A stretch of DNA of 64,000 bases from Lomentospora prolificans (taxonomy: Eukaryota > Ascomycota > Sordariomycetes > Microascales > Microascaceae), in the NCBI GenBank assembly GCA_029532625.1, contig JARFXM010000011.1, forward strand, positions 3,857,501 to 3,921,500, written 5' to 3'. Shown in pieces: positions 23,041-33,755 of the stretch. How positions within the stretch are numbered: the stretch's first letter is position 1; every line of letters begins with the position of its first letter. Both the position numbers and the translations under genes were made by a program. Under the pieces are notes generated by a model. The model was not told where the DNA came from and ran no database searches. It saw only the letters and a list, made by a program, of their open reading frames with translations.

Positions 23041-23047
23041 TGAGTCA
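23041..23047 (-). promoter_or_regulatory. Gcn4/CPC1-type TGACTCA site abutting the HIS4 start codon
   Basis: The 7-mer TGACTCA (palindromic consensus of the bZIP activator of amino-acid biosynthesis) reads on the HIS4 strand two bases before its ATG. HIS genes are classic targets of this regulator. The position is odd because it would normally lie inside the 5' leader. Binding is inferred. Confidence 0.35.
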
Positions 23048-23288
23048 GGCGCAAATCCGTAGTCAAGAGCAGGAAAAAAGAAGAAAAAAAAAGGAACTGG
23101 TAGATGACGCCCGTTTTCTTCCGGATGAGAAGAGATCACGACAGACAAATTTCGTTGACACGGTTGCAACCAAAGTTCGCCAGTGCAGAACCCCACGTCT
23201 AAGAACAAGAAGGGACACTTTTATTGAACAAAGAACAGATGTTTTTGCATCTGATAATCTGAGCTGGGAATGTTCGCAAGATGCCCAG

Positions 23289-23295
23289 TGACTCC
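23289..23295. promoter_or_regulatory. Near-consensus Gcn4/CPC1 site TGACTCC in HIS4-TAF9 spacer
   Basis: One mismatch from TGACTCA, about 250 bp upstream of HIS4. This is a more usual promoter position than the perfect copy next to the ATG. It rests on motif match only. Confidence 0.3.
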
Positions 23296-23814
23296 TGCAT
23301 CGGCGGGGCACTGAGCCAGATTTTAGTGGGGTCGTTATCGCTGGCTTTTGCCCCTCCAATTGCCTCTGCATCGAAGGTGAGTGCGACCAATGACTGGCTT
23401 GCCACCTCTGAAAATCGCAGGATAGCCTCTAAACCCACCCCGGTCAGTGCAGGTATCCGGGTTAAGCTCGGTAGAATTACTCCTAGCTGGACCTCACCCA
23501 CGCCCCAAGATCGCGAACCTCGACCTTGCATTCAACATCCTCGTGAATATTATAAGCTAATCGCTCTGACGCCTGCGACTTGACTATTGAACGGCCTTCC
23601 AGAAAACGACAGAAAATTGAATTAGGGGGATAAATCTAGCGACGACAAGCACATTGAAAACCTCACCGTCTGCTGGCTATTCCCGAATAGCTCAGCAATT
23701 CCAACAATCAGCTCGCGCAGCGAGCTGCAAGCTGCTGCCACCGTTCCTTGTCAACTCTCGGTGAACCTCCTTCCCTCCAACCACCTTCGACCGTATCTTT
23801 CACACCCAGACACG

Positions 23815-24642
23815 ATGTCCTCAGAAGCCGCCCCCCAGACGAACGGCGTCGCCGCCACAGCCTCGCAACCCCCCCAAAACACCCAAGCCCCCACGCCCTC
23901 CCAAGCAACCCAGAACACGGCCGCACCCACGGCCCAAACCTCCCAATCGCAATCTCAATCCCAGCCCCCGCAGGGCCAACAAGCGAACTCTACCCAGTCC
24001 CCATTCACATCGGCCCCGCGGCCCCGCGACGCCAGGATGCTCGAGCTCCTGATGACCTCCCAAGGTGTAACCGCGTACGAGGCCCGCGTGCCCCTCCTCC
24101 TCATGGACTTTGCCTACCGACACACGTCCGCCGTCCTCAACGACGCCCTACATCTTACCGTGGACCCCCACACCTCGCACGCTGGCGCGCGCGCTTCTTC
24201 CACTTCGGGCGCCACGGCCACCCTCATCGGCGCCGACGCTACCGTCTCCGCCAACGCCGTGCGCCTCGCCATTGCCTCGAGGCAGGGCTACCAGTTCCGC
24301 GGTGGAAACAATGCGGGTGGCCTCAGCAAGGAGTGGCTCCAGGAACTGGCCAAGGAGAGGAACAAGGTGGGGTTGCCGCGCGTAGCGCCCAACGAGTGGG
24401 CGGTTAGGTTGCCGAGCGAGAGGTTCGTGCTTAGCGGGTTGAGCTGGGGATTGAGGGACGTGTGGGCCGATGAGAGCTCGGGTGACGAGGATGCCGAGAT
24501 GGAGGATGTCCCGGGAGCTAATGCGGGGGGTGGTGCGATGGATGGGATCGAGGCGCCGGATTTGGACGATGTGGAGGCTGAGGGCGGCACGATGGAGGAT
24601 GTATTCGGCGATGAGATGGACGAGGATCAAGCTACGGCGTGA
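23815..24642 (+). CDS. TAF9: TAF9, TFIID/SAGA histone-fold subunit
   Basis: This TBP-associated factor has an H3-like histone fold that pairs with TAF6 in TFIID and is shared with SAGA. It is a single exon of 275 residues. The start is chosen because the open frame upstream contains no ATG. A Q/S/T/P-rich disordered segment of about 60 residues precedes the fold. The fold is visible as RPRDARMLELLMTSQGVTAYE, RVPLLLMDFAYRHTSAVLNDAL, SANAVRLAIASR and GYQFRGG. Then come KEWLQELAKERNKVGLPRV, the PSERFVLSGLSWGL block that is well conserved after the fold, and a strongly acidic C-terminus (DESSGDEDAEMEDV...). It is divergently transcribed from HIS4 across a spacer of under 0.8 kb. Confidence 0.9.
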   Translation: MSSEAAPQTNGVAATASQPPQNTQAPTPSQATQNTAAPTAQTSQSQSQSQPPQGQQANSTQSPFTSAPRPRDARMLELLMTSQGVTAYEARVPLLLMDFAYRHTSAVLNDALHLTVDPHTSHAGARASSTSGATATLIGADATVSANAVRLAIASRQGYQFRGGNNAGGLSKEWLQELAKERNKVGLPRVAPNEWAVRLPSERFVLSGLSWGLRDVWADESSGDEDAEMEDVPGANAGGGAMDGIEAPDLDDVEAEGGTMEDVFGDEMDEDQATA

Positions 24643-25183
24643 AGAGGGAAAGTGTTTGAGTTTCTTTTGGCTTCCGGAGGCAAGGCGTCTTTTTAACATC
24701 TGTAATATCCCGCTTTTCTACTTCGATATACATATGTGCGTTCAAGGTCAGGTGAACTAAACAAAACAGAACTGGGGTTCATGCTTCCTGGACTCGCGTA
24801 TATCTCACAGACTCAAAGTGCCATGTGAGATATACCTTGATTCTCCGCCCTTATACTGTACAGAGGTCGTGTTTGGCTTCTCTATGAAAGAACAAAAGGT
24901 TGATCAACTAAACAAACCCTCGAGAAGAGGCAAAGGATTTGCAGGCAGGAAAAACACTTTATGAAGGACCCTCGCTTTCCCATGCAGTCCACCCGGTTTC
25001 TTCTAAAGACAAAGAAAAGAAACGAAAAATAGAACTATAGCTCTACACTTTGTATGATTTCACAATCGCTTTCTAGTTCCTAGCATCCTAGAACCTCGAA
25101 AGCGTCACTTGCTGCCACCCAACCGAATTTAAACACCTAATCAAACTCCGCGACTAGGGAATGTATAGCTTCGTTGTCTCTTT
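24643..25183. other. Convergent intergenic region TAF9 / PAH1
   Basis: This 0.5 kb tail-to-tail spacer contains nothing beyond presumed 3' UTRs. Confidence 0.6.
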
Positions 25184-27466
25184 TCACTCGGATGACTTTT
25201 CCACGCCCATACTGAGATTCTTTACGCCGGTAATGACTTCGGCGCTGTGATCCTTTGTCAGCAACTTCTTCTGCTCCTCGACAGATAGCGTTTGTTTAAC
25301 ATCCTCGGGCAGCTCCACGACCTCGTCGCGATCATCCTCGGCGTCCTCGTAATACTCGTCATCTGCATCATCCTCCTCCAGTATAGAGTCCACCATGTTC
25401 TCGTGGCCGTCAGCGCTTCCAGTCATGATGCTCTCTCCATCGACCGAGTCGCGCGACATGTAGCTATCTGCTAGACCGTCGCCCACCTCGTCATCGTCCT
25501 CTTCGACAACGTCATCGTCGCCGTAATCACTGCCTTGGTCGTCATCTGCACCCTCATCCGTCTCACTGGCTGTAAAGTCTTCAGGGTCGAGCAGTGGCTG
25601 GCGCCAGTAGGTGAAATCTGTAAACTCCTCTCCGCCGCCCTTGACGAGTGTGCTGACGGGAGGGAAGTAGTGATCAACGACCTCATTGATATTCATGTAC
25701 GTCATCTTGAGCTTGTTAAGGCTCAGAAGGTCGAGGGACACCTCGGCGTTCGAGTTGATGGTGAAAATGCGGTTCCGCGGCACGTCAACGGTTCGGTAGG
25801 AGATCTGGTCCGTGAATCGGTTGCCGAAGCCCGCATAGAAGGCCTTGTGGTCTGGGCCATAGAGCTGGCGAATGTCACGTAACGTGGCCATCTTGAAGAT
25901 ATGTGGTTTACGAAGGTAGATCTCGCGCCTCAATGCAGCCATGGTCCTATCCGGCGACAGAATTGTGGGCCCGCGTGGAAGTTTGTACCCGTCCTGGACA
26001 ATGTTTGAGAGGTATGCTCGTGTCGTATCGCTTTGACCAACCGAACGGCTTGTCAAGTACATAATGTTATACCCATTGGCGACAATATCGCAGTATAACT
26101 TGGCGACGCCGACATGGGTCCAATCACGCCCAATCATGTTGAGGACATGACCCAGCGCATCGGATTTCGTGATGGTTCCATCGATATCCGAAACAACAAC
26201 TGGTACGTCGTGCTTCCACAGATACATGTTTGCCTGGCAGGTTGAGCGATTGACGGTGAAACTCATCGAGTTCTGGCCGGGGCTGAGGTCCAGGGCTTTG
26301 AGCTGGTCGCTGGTTAGGCGGAGGGTCTTTGCATAGTTTTTGTTAGGGTTGCCCATACTTCCAGAGGAGGGAGGCGTGCTAGGCGGGGTATCCGGGTGCA
26401 TAGGACCAACATCGGACTCTGATCTCCTATGCATTGGCGGTACAACGGTAGTAGTTACGTCGCTACCGTCACTGTGATATCCAGGGTCCGATGCAGCATC
26501 CGCAGCAATACCGCCTCCTTGCCTCATGGACATGTTAACAGACTTCATAGCTTCCTCCTTCGCCTGCTCGCTGCTATATATCCAGATATTTCCGTCCTCA
26601 TCTACACCAATGAGAGCGCCGATGTCGTAATTGCCGTCGAGCTCCTCGGAGAGGATCTTGCGGGCCAGAATCTCGGCGCGGAAGGAGTCACCCTCGTTGC
26701 CCTTAAATGCTGCCATGTCTAGCATCAGGTCTCCATTTTCAGTAACATGATTGGGAATATTGGCGGCAGATAGCTCTTTAGAGAGGGTATTTGCACGAGC
26801 GACAGCATCTTCCAGAGGCAGCGGCGGCGGGCTAGGCGATCGTTCAGCGGACAAAACCGGGCTTTCATCGCCCTTACCGTCATTAACGTTGGGCTCGGAC
26901 TCGGATCTCCGCAAGCCGTCCCTCTGAAAGCTGGAAAAGTCGCCGCTCCACGGCCGTGATTTTGGCTCGTGCTGGGTGAAGTTGGGTGAGTGTTGTAGGG
27001 GTGGCAGAAGGCCGTGGCTATGTGCAGCCGGGGGGTTCGGATAGAAGGTCGATTGAGGGCGTCTTGATTTCGGTTCTTGGTCGAGGATCAATTGGTCGGG
27101 CTCTGGGAGGCTCTGGCTGTCGGAGGACTGTGGGTTGAGCGGAGGGCTAGAAACCGGCGAGCTAATAGGCGAGGTTTGTAGCGAAGCAGGAATGGTGTCG
27201 GTGGTCTCGAATACGAAGAAGGCCTCGCCGCCCTCTCCGAGCTTCATAGAGTAGTCTTGCTTCACTCCGTTCACACGGAACTCGACCTTCTTGTCGGAGG
27301 GGCGCAGAAGCGAGAACTTGCCGAATCGCACGTGAAAGGGGGAGCAAGCTAGCGTGCCATCTTCCCGCTCTACCACTATCACGTCGATAGCTCCGCTAAG
27401 AGTAGCCGGGTTTATGGAATTCCATGCCGTCGACACGGAGTCGCTTAGATTTCGTACGTACTGCAT
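25184..27466 (-). CDS. PAH1: PAH1/lipin, Mg2+-dependent phosphatidate phosphatase
   Basis: This enzyme converts phosphatidate to diacylglycerol for triacylglycerol and phospholipid synthesis. It acts at the nuclear/ER membrane. It is an intronless frame of 760 residues. The N-LIP domain starts at residue 1 (MQYVRNLSDSVSTAWNSINP, LSGAIDVIVVE, CSPFHVRFGK). A serine/proline-rich middle carries likely phosphorylation sites, and a second conserved block sits at about 245-305 (SEELDGNYDIGALIGVDE...). The C-LIP HAD domain begins at about 405 with the catalytic DIDGT at 427-431, then GVAKLYCDI, MYLTSRSVGQ, GPTILSPD and FYAGFGNR. The tail is very acidic, like the C-terminus of yeast Pah1 that docks on the Nem1-Spo7 phosphatase. 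Family assignment is secure. Confidence 0.95.
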   Translation of the reverse strand: MQYVRNLSDSVSTAWNSINPATLSGAIDVIVVEREDGTLACSPFHVRFGKFSLLRPSDKKVEFRVNGVKQDYSMKLGEGGEAFFVFETTDTIPASLQTSPISSPVSSPPLNPQSSDSQSLPEPDQLILDQEPKSRRPQSTFYPNPPAAHSHGLLPPLQHSPNFTQHEPKSRPWSGDFSSFQRDGLRRSESEPNVNDGKGDESPVLSAERSPSPPPLPLEDAVARANTLSKELSAANIPNHVTENGDLMLDMAAFKGNEGDSFRAEILARKILSEELDGNYDIGALIGVDEDGNIWIYSSEQAKEEAMKSVNMSMRQGGGIAADAASDPGYHSDGSDVTTTVVPPMHRRSESDVGPMHPDTPPSTPPSSGSMGNPNKNYAKTLRLTSDQLKALDLSPGQNSMSFTVNRSTCQANMYLWKHDVPVVVSDIDGTITKSDALGHVLNMIGRDWTHVGVAKLYCDIVANGYNIMYLTSRSVGQSDTTRAYLSNIVQDGYKLPRGPTILSPDRTMAALRREIYLRKPHIFKMATLRDIRQLYGPDHKAFYAGFGNRFTDQISYRTVDVPRNRIFTINSNAEVSLDLLSLNKLKMTYMNINEVVDHYFPPVSTLVKGGGEEFTDFTYWRQPLLDPEDFTASETDEGADDDQGSDYGDDDVVEEDDDEVGDGLADSYMSRDSVDGESIMTGSADGHENMVDSILEEDDADDEYYEDAEDDRDEVVELPEDVKQTLSVEEQKKLLTKDHSAEVITGVKNLSMGVEKSSE

Positions 27467-30093
27467 TTTTGTATGTGATGGGGACGCCTAGAAGGCGGAG
27501 AGGAATGCTGGGGTTGTAGCAGTCCGGGCCTTATTTCGGCCGGAGCTCAGCTGAGTGAGCGAGTCGTATCTGGGAGTCACAGCGTAAGCTGAGCTGATCT
27601 GAACTGGCTTGGATGTGGAAACGTCCTGGTGGACCGTCGATGGGCGTCAAGGAAAAGATGGCTTGCGCCCGGAGAAGCGTATGATTTGAGTCTTGGGACC
27701 TTCTAGCGACCAGAAAATCAAGTCCCAAGGCAACCGGTTTGCAATTTTTTGAGGGTTCACAAGCAACCGCAGGGTCCAGAGGCAAACCGAGGCTGCACCG
27801 ATTTGGGCTAAAGTGGGTTGGACACAGAACAGGGAGGCGAAAGTATGCACGCAACAAGGTGATCAACGGTAGATGTATAAAATGCGCAGTGGCGGATAGA
27901 TAGGGTATAGATTGGGCGGCGAAGAGACAACCGACCGAATGCGATGGTCGGACAAGACAGTCGGGGGAATGGCGAGGTCTCACTGCGACTGGAGCGGACA
28001 AAGTCAGGAGCGGTTTGTGGTGCCTGGGTCTTGAGGGACGTTTGAGTGACGAGAGTCAGGAATCAGAATCACAAGCTAAATTCTGCCAATTGTTGGAGCC
28101 CAGTGGAGACGCCGAACACTCGGAAGGTGCAACCGCGTCCTCGGGGGAACCTCGCTCTATCACCGAGACGGAACACACGGAGGGCCAAAAGAAAAGGCAA
28201 AAAAGAAAAAAAAAAGGAAACGAAAAAGAAAAAGAACTTCTGATAGCTTGACTGGATCGGAAAACAAATGCAATCCCTTATTCTCGGGTACTCGTACCTT
28301 CGTACAGCAGGTGCAAACGCAGAAAGAGGGGTTCAACGAGCTGATGAAGGTGAGAAGTGAGTTAACTGATGCTCCAGTTACGAATTTGTGTTGGGAGAAA
28401 CCTGGCTGACGACCCCCTTTGTGAGAGCGACGAAGAAGAAAGCCAGTTCGAAGCTCGAATGCGTCGGGAACAAGCTGTTGAGGATTTACGGGGAAAGCCC
28501 GGCGTCTGGTGGGATGGGATCATTAATACCGTCCAAAGTGTTCCATTCCCAACAAACGGGATCTAAGGCTGAGCCAGGCCATCCGCCAATATTAATAGTT
28601 TTTAGGCAGTCGCATTTTGTAATAGCTCGTGTCCTTGTCCTCAGCGCACCACTGTGGCTGCCGTCAGCTCCTCACCCATCCATTACGTAGCACCCATGAT
28701 TCGTGCAGGACCGAGCAGGTTTGGGCGAGAGCATGAGGAGCAAGGGTATGGTTACTGGCCCGATCTCCAAATGCCTGGCCATTGCTGCCGAAACGGGAAT
28801 TCGTCCCATGCCCATCTACTGGAAGCTAGCGCCCTATCACCACCCAAAAGGGCTCATCATTCGCGCCGTTACCCACCACGAACGTGGGGTTCGTTTGGCG
28901 CATAAATCCTTGCTTCACCAGGACCTCGGTCAAATGACTGGCGACTCTGGCATCTCGAATATTGGACGAAGGTTCATCCAGGAAAGGTTTTCCACGCCTT
29001 CCACCCATAACCGTACTGCGTTGGTCCCTTATTGGTGCTTATCTTTAGTCGCACGCGTTATCGCCCATACGAATTGTGTGCCTCACACTACAGAGGTCTA
29101 CAAGAATCAATAATAACTGATTCCACAAGCCGACCCTGTTCTATTCGATCCAACGTTGCCTTCCGCAATTTCTCACCTGTCAGTCACACTAGAGCACGTC
29201 GGAGCATCCGACCTTTTTCGGCCCTTATATCCCACGCGCGCAAAGGCTCAAGGTGCACATGATTGCCCTCCACTGTTCCTAGCCGCCTCACCACCCCAGC
29301 CAAAGTGGCCACTCTTTTCTCCATTGTTCATCAATCCAATCTGGAGCCTCCTGAGCCTCGCCCAGGGGTGACCTGCTGACCTCCGGACAAGTTACGGCAA
29401 AGATGGCTAATGGCCGCCCGAACTGCTAAACCATCCCAGACCCCGGCACCCCCCCCCCCCCCCCCCAAAAAAAAAAAAAAGCTCTCCTGAATGTCCGTCG
29501 GTGAGACTTTTCCGGGCGGTCGACCCGCTATTGCCAGCGAAAGGGGTTCACACTCGACCTAGCTTGTTTCGGATTCTTCGTTGGACCATCCGTACGGGCT
29601 TCGCTGACGTTACGCCTCGATGGCATACCACGGTCCACTGCAAATTCCGAGTCCTTTCCGGGCATCAATCAGTGTAGGTTCCGTCAGAGTGCAACCTAAC
29701 GTGTTATTCCCCTAGCGCAATTCCGGAAGGTTCTTTTTTCGCTACTTTAGATACCCACCGGGAAGCTGGTGTGAAATCCATGCATGCAGAAATTCATTCC
29801 TGGCTGTGACATCACGAGGGCCACGGTGAGGGCCAGAATAGAGTCAATGATGTCATGCGATACAATGGACTTCTGTCATTTTTCTTCTCACAAGGCAATC
29901 AACAAAGTTTTTATATTCTTGCGCTGCAGAAATTCGACCTATGTAGAATCCGCATAATCCACCGCTAGAATCCTACCCGCGCTCACCAGATGTATAACGA
30001 CAGTTCAACGTTAAATCCAGCCAAATCCCGTGCCAAAAACCGTGCAGGATGATAGATAAGAAAGCAGATGCTTTAAAAGGGGACTAATGGGTT
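27467..30093. other. Long intergenic region upstream of PAH1, downstream of FN3 protein
   Basis: This is 2.6 kb without a supportable gene. Several 80-150 codon frames on both strands show no domain, and their composition looks like chance. A homopolymer switch of about 18 C followed by about 14 A sits near 29449..29480. The part next to 27466 should be the PAH1 promoter. Confidence 0.5.
29449..29480 (+). repeat. Homopolymer junction, poly(C) then poly(A)
   Basis: About 18 consecutive C run directly into about 14 A in otherwise mixed intergenic sequence. Lengths of such runs are prone to sequencing error. Confidence 0.8.
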
Positions 30094-33000
30094 TCACTTC
30101 TTCTCCTCAGCTGTGGCAATCTCCGAGTCGAGGCTAAGGGACACCTTGCGGTCAAGCTCAAGGCTTTCCTTGGCGTCCTTGCCCTTCTTTTTCATGGAGA
30201 ATCTCCATGCATTCATCCTGCCCTCCTTTTCCTTGTCGCGAGATTTCGCCGGACCAAGTGATGGGCTGCTTGTTACGCTATCAAGGCTCCGACCGAGCAT
30301 CGCAGCGTCGTCACCAATGTCATCAACGTCACCGACGCTCGACCTGTCCGCTGAGAAGTTCTTGTCCGAGTTTGTCGTGCTGCCCGGTCCTTTCTTAAAC
30401 AAGCTCGAGTCCTTGCCAAGTCGGGACGAAAGATTGAACCTGCTTGAGCTGCCTTTTCGGAATAGTTTCTTGACCACGTTATCCTGTTCCTTGATGCTTG
30501 AGGACGGGCCCATGCTCGGCTCGGAAGGCGTACTAGATAGGGTACTGTCCAGGTTGAGAGATTCGCGGGACTCGGAAACCGAGGTTTGAGTATGCACTGA
30601 GAATGTATCTCTCGACTTACGTGAGTCCGAAGGCGAGTCGTCCGCAGCCAAGTGAGAATTTTGGTCGGCGCTCTGATAGGCCCCCGAGGCAGATGGCTTA
30701 TCCTTCTCTTTGCCTTTATCTTTGGATTTCCCTTTTGCATCCACCTTCTCCTTGGCCTCCTTGCGGAACAAACCAGCCATAAAGGTCGGTGCCTTGGGGT
30801 TCAGGCGCTGCGATATCAGATTCGCGGCCGGTGGTCGGCTTCCAATGACTCCAACTTGACTAGGCGACACTTCGGGATTGAGCAAATCCTCGTCATCAAG
30901 AATCTCATCCTCAGGAGACGCGAGTGACGTTTCAAGAGCGGACGGCTGTCCGTGTAAGGAGGGTCGCCGGGATGGGTTGCGCGAGTGCCAGCGGCCATCC
31001 GAGGAGGTCCATAATCGACTCTTGCTCAGATTCGACTCAGCTGGTAATCCCCATATAGATCCCCCGTCAGTAGACGGCCTCGCAAGATCGGATGAGGCTA
31101 TCGAGGCTGGCCTAGGGCTACTAGGGTCCCGTGATACGCCAGTTCCGCTGGCACCTTGCGCCCAACCGAACGGAATAAGCCTTCTAGATGAGAACGAGCT
31201 ATTGTTCGTTGAATGGCTGTCGGCACTATCGACATGCACGGAGTTACGGCTAAACAGCCCACCAGCTAGACCCGTCTTGCGCTTGTTGGCTGCGTCCCAA
31301 TCATCAGGCTGCCGCGGGAACGACCTACTTTGACCGGGTTTCAAAGTACCTAATGGAGGCCCGAGCTCATCTGTAGCTTTCCCCGCACCTCTTGCGCGTT
31401 GGAACGGGGAGAACAGGCTAGTAAAGCGTGACGGCTGCACGGCTGGTGCCGTTGGTGATGACGTTATGCCACCGGATCGACGGTCTCCAGGCTCGCTAGG
31501 GAATGGTGGAAACGGTAGGTGCTGAGAGGAGCTTTGTGGGCTTGACATGAGGCTTAGTGACCGGTTAGACGAAGCGGGGGACTGCGGGTCTGCATCGAGG
31601 AGGTTCGCTGATATAGGGCGACCAAAGGGACTTTGAACATGCTCAGACGAGGGACTGGGAGGAAGGTCATCGTCGCCGAGGATGCCCGCAGGAATTAATG
31701 ATGTAGCAGTCGGACTTAACGGCGCCCCAGCAGTGAGACTAGTTATCTCGGCCGAGCTGAACTCCTGGTCGTGGCCGAAACTATCTGCGGTGGTCGACAC
31801 GTCCACGAACGGACCGGGGACAAAGCTGGCTCTACTTCCGAAAGCAGACGCAGTAACGTAGGCCGACTCCGTGAGGGGAAGTTGAGTATGGGGGGGAAGC
31901 ATGGACCCCGGATGCGAGTTGCTATGGCGGCTGCCATGACTTTTGAGATGAGCTTGTGGCGACGGATCGACGAACTCGACAGCTGGTTGATTACCCTGGA
32001 TGTAGGGATTTGCCAGAGTCGACTGATGGCTTCTATACTGCTCGATTAAGTTGTGGACCATGCGCACGTTGGCCGTCAAGTCATGCCTGCGCTGCATCTC
32101 CGAGAGGATGCGCTGTTCAAGCATCTTGCGCCTAGCTTCCCATTCCTTCTTTAATTGAATATCGGTCTCTCTCCATCGCTCGTCAGCATCGCCCCCAGGA
32201 AGCTTCTGGCGCTCAAGCTTGAGTTCCTTGAGCATTTTGCCCTTTTCCTTGAGTTCGGCTTCAAGCTTGGAGCATTCTTCCTGAAGAACACTATTGTCCT
32301 TGTCGAGGTCTGCTACCTTTGAAGACTTAAACTCGTCAAGCTCAGCCTTCTTAGAAGCGAAGCAGTCCCGCTTTGACCGCATAGACTCTGTCTCCGTTTC
32401 CAATTTGGCGATGTGATCGTGCGCGCTTTGCAACTTCATTTTCTTGTCTTTTAACAGTTGTTCCTTCTTTGCTCGTTCTTTCTCTGCTGCTCTCATTTGC
32501 TCCCCAGTGATATTGACCCGCTTGCGAAGCTGTTCGGTGTTTGACTCTTTTTCTTTTAATGCTTGCCGTTTCTGGTCCAAATCCTTCCGTAGTTGATCTT
32601 CTTGCACCTTGAACTCAGCCTCCTCACGCTCATATTGCGCCACGGTATCTGAGATTTCTTTACGTATTCGCTGAAACTTTTCGTTAAGTTCTGCCAGTGA
32701 TTCTTGAGTTTCGGTACTACTGGAGCCCCCGTCCTTTGGTGCCGGCCTGTCCATGCTGGCTACTGATGGGGAATGCCGCCTGCTCACTGTATTCCGGCGA
32801 TTGCTCACTGCTGTTGGGCCGCAATCTCGACTTGTCGATCCATCAATCGCTGGGGTTGCCTCGATGGAAGGTAAAGGGCTCTTCGGAGGCTCGGAGTCGG
32901 GATCCTGGTCATCCTCTCTGCGACGACTCTGCTCCTGGTCAATAAAGCTAGGGGGAAGCCGTCCATTAGTGAGGCGAGGTTTTGAGTCCTTGCCGTACGT

Positions 33001-33755
33001 GCGCAAGCGAATTACAGAGCTGCCCGATTGGAAATTGTTGGAACCGACAGCGATGACGCGGATGTTGTAGAAATGTGCTGGTTTAAGGCCTGTGACAGTT
33101 ATAGCGGTATCATGAGGGCCTGAGTTGCCAACTATAGATCAATGAGATTAGCCGATGTCTGCTATCACGGAGTCTCGTGCAAAGTCAGGCACTTACCATT
33201 CACGCCGTTGACTTGTATGACGTATTTTTGAACCGGTCGGCTACTAGGCGGGCGAGACCATTCGAGAGTGGCCGCGTCCGAGCGAATACCAGCAAGCGAC
33301 ACATCGGGGGCTTCCGGAACATCAACTTTGAGAATATCGATTAGATCCCCGACGGGGATACGCATAGTCTGGAAGGAGCGGTAAAGCAGCCTAACGGGTT
33401 CGGCGCGGTTAGTCAGGTTATCGCGATCGTAGCGTGTTGGGTAAGAAGCCCTGGGATAGCAGCTATTTCGGGATGGGGATTCATACCAACATGAGGCTGC
33501 AATGACGAGAAACATATTGCCATACTGGGGGACCAAGTCCATGCGCAGTACGACACGAGTCACGCTTAGGCTCGACACGACGAGATACTCAATGATAGAA
33601 CCCCAAAATGTCCAAAAGGCGGCGAGGAATACAGCGGTATGGATGATGTTCTCAAGCAAGGTAGGAGGGTGCGGTGGCCTAAAGAAGCGACAGACGATGA
33701 CGGCAAGGATGAGGACGAGCTTCACTCCGACTGGGGCCGTCCAGGTCCATGTCAT
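30094..33755 (-). CDS. Large membrane-anchored fibronectin type III / coiled-coil protein (function unknown)
   Basis: Reconstructed with exons 33487..33755, 33197..33390 and 30094..33131 to 1166 residues. The N-terminus has two or three hydrophobic segments (VKLVLILAVIVCRFF, IIHTAVFLAAFWTFWGSII, NMFLVIAASCWLLY). A fibronectin type III-like domain follows at about 115-205 (APDVSLAGIRSDAATLEWSR, KYVIQVNGVN, TAITVTGLKPAHFYNIRVIA). A long coiled coil at about 295-515 is rich in E/K/L/Q. The remainder is low-complexity Ser/Pro/Gly sequence with basic KKLFRKGSSSRFNLSSRLGK-type patches. Intron 1 is a multiple of three without a stop, so an unspliced form would stay in frame. I recognise the architecture as a conserved filamentous-fungal protein but not a named function; a membrane-to-cytoskeleton or cortical role would be guesswork. 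Confidence 0.8.

Noticed and set aside
27531..28001. 156-codon minus-strand frame upstream of PAH1
   Set aside because: No domain or splicing is evident; the region is more likely PAH1 promoter and leader.
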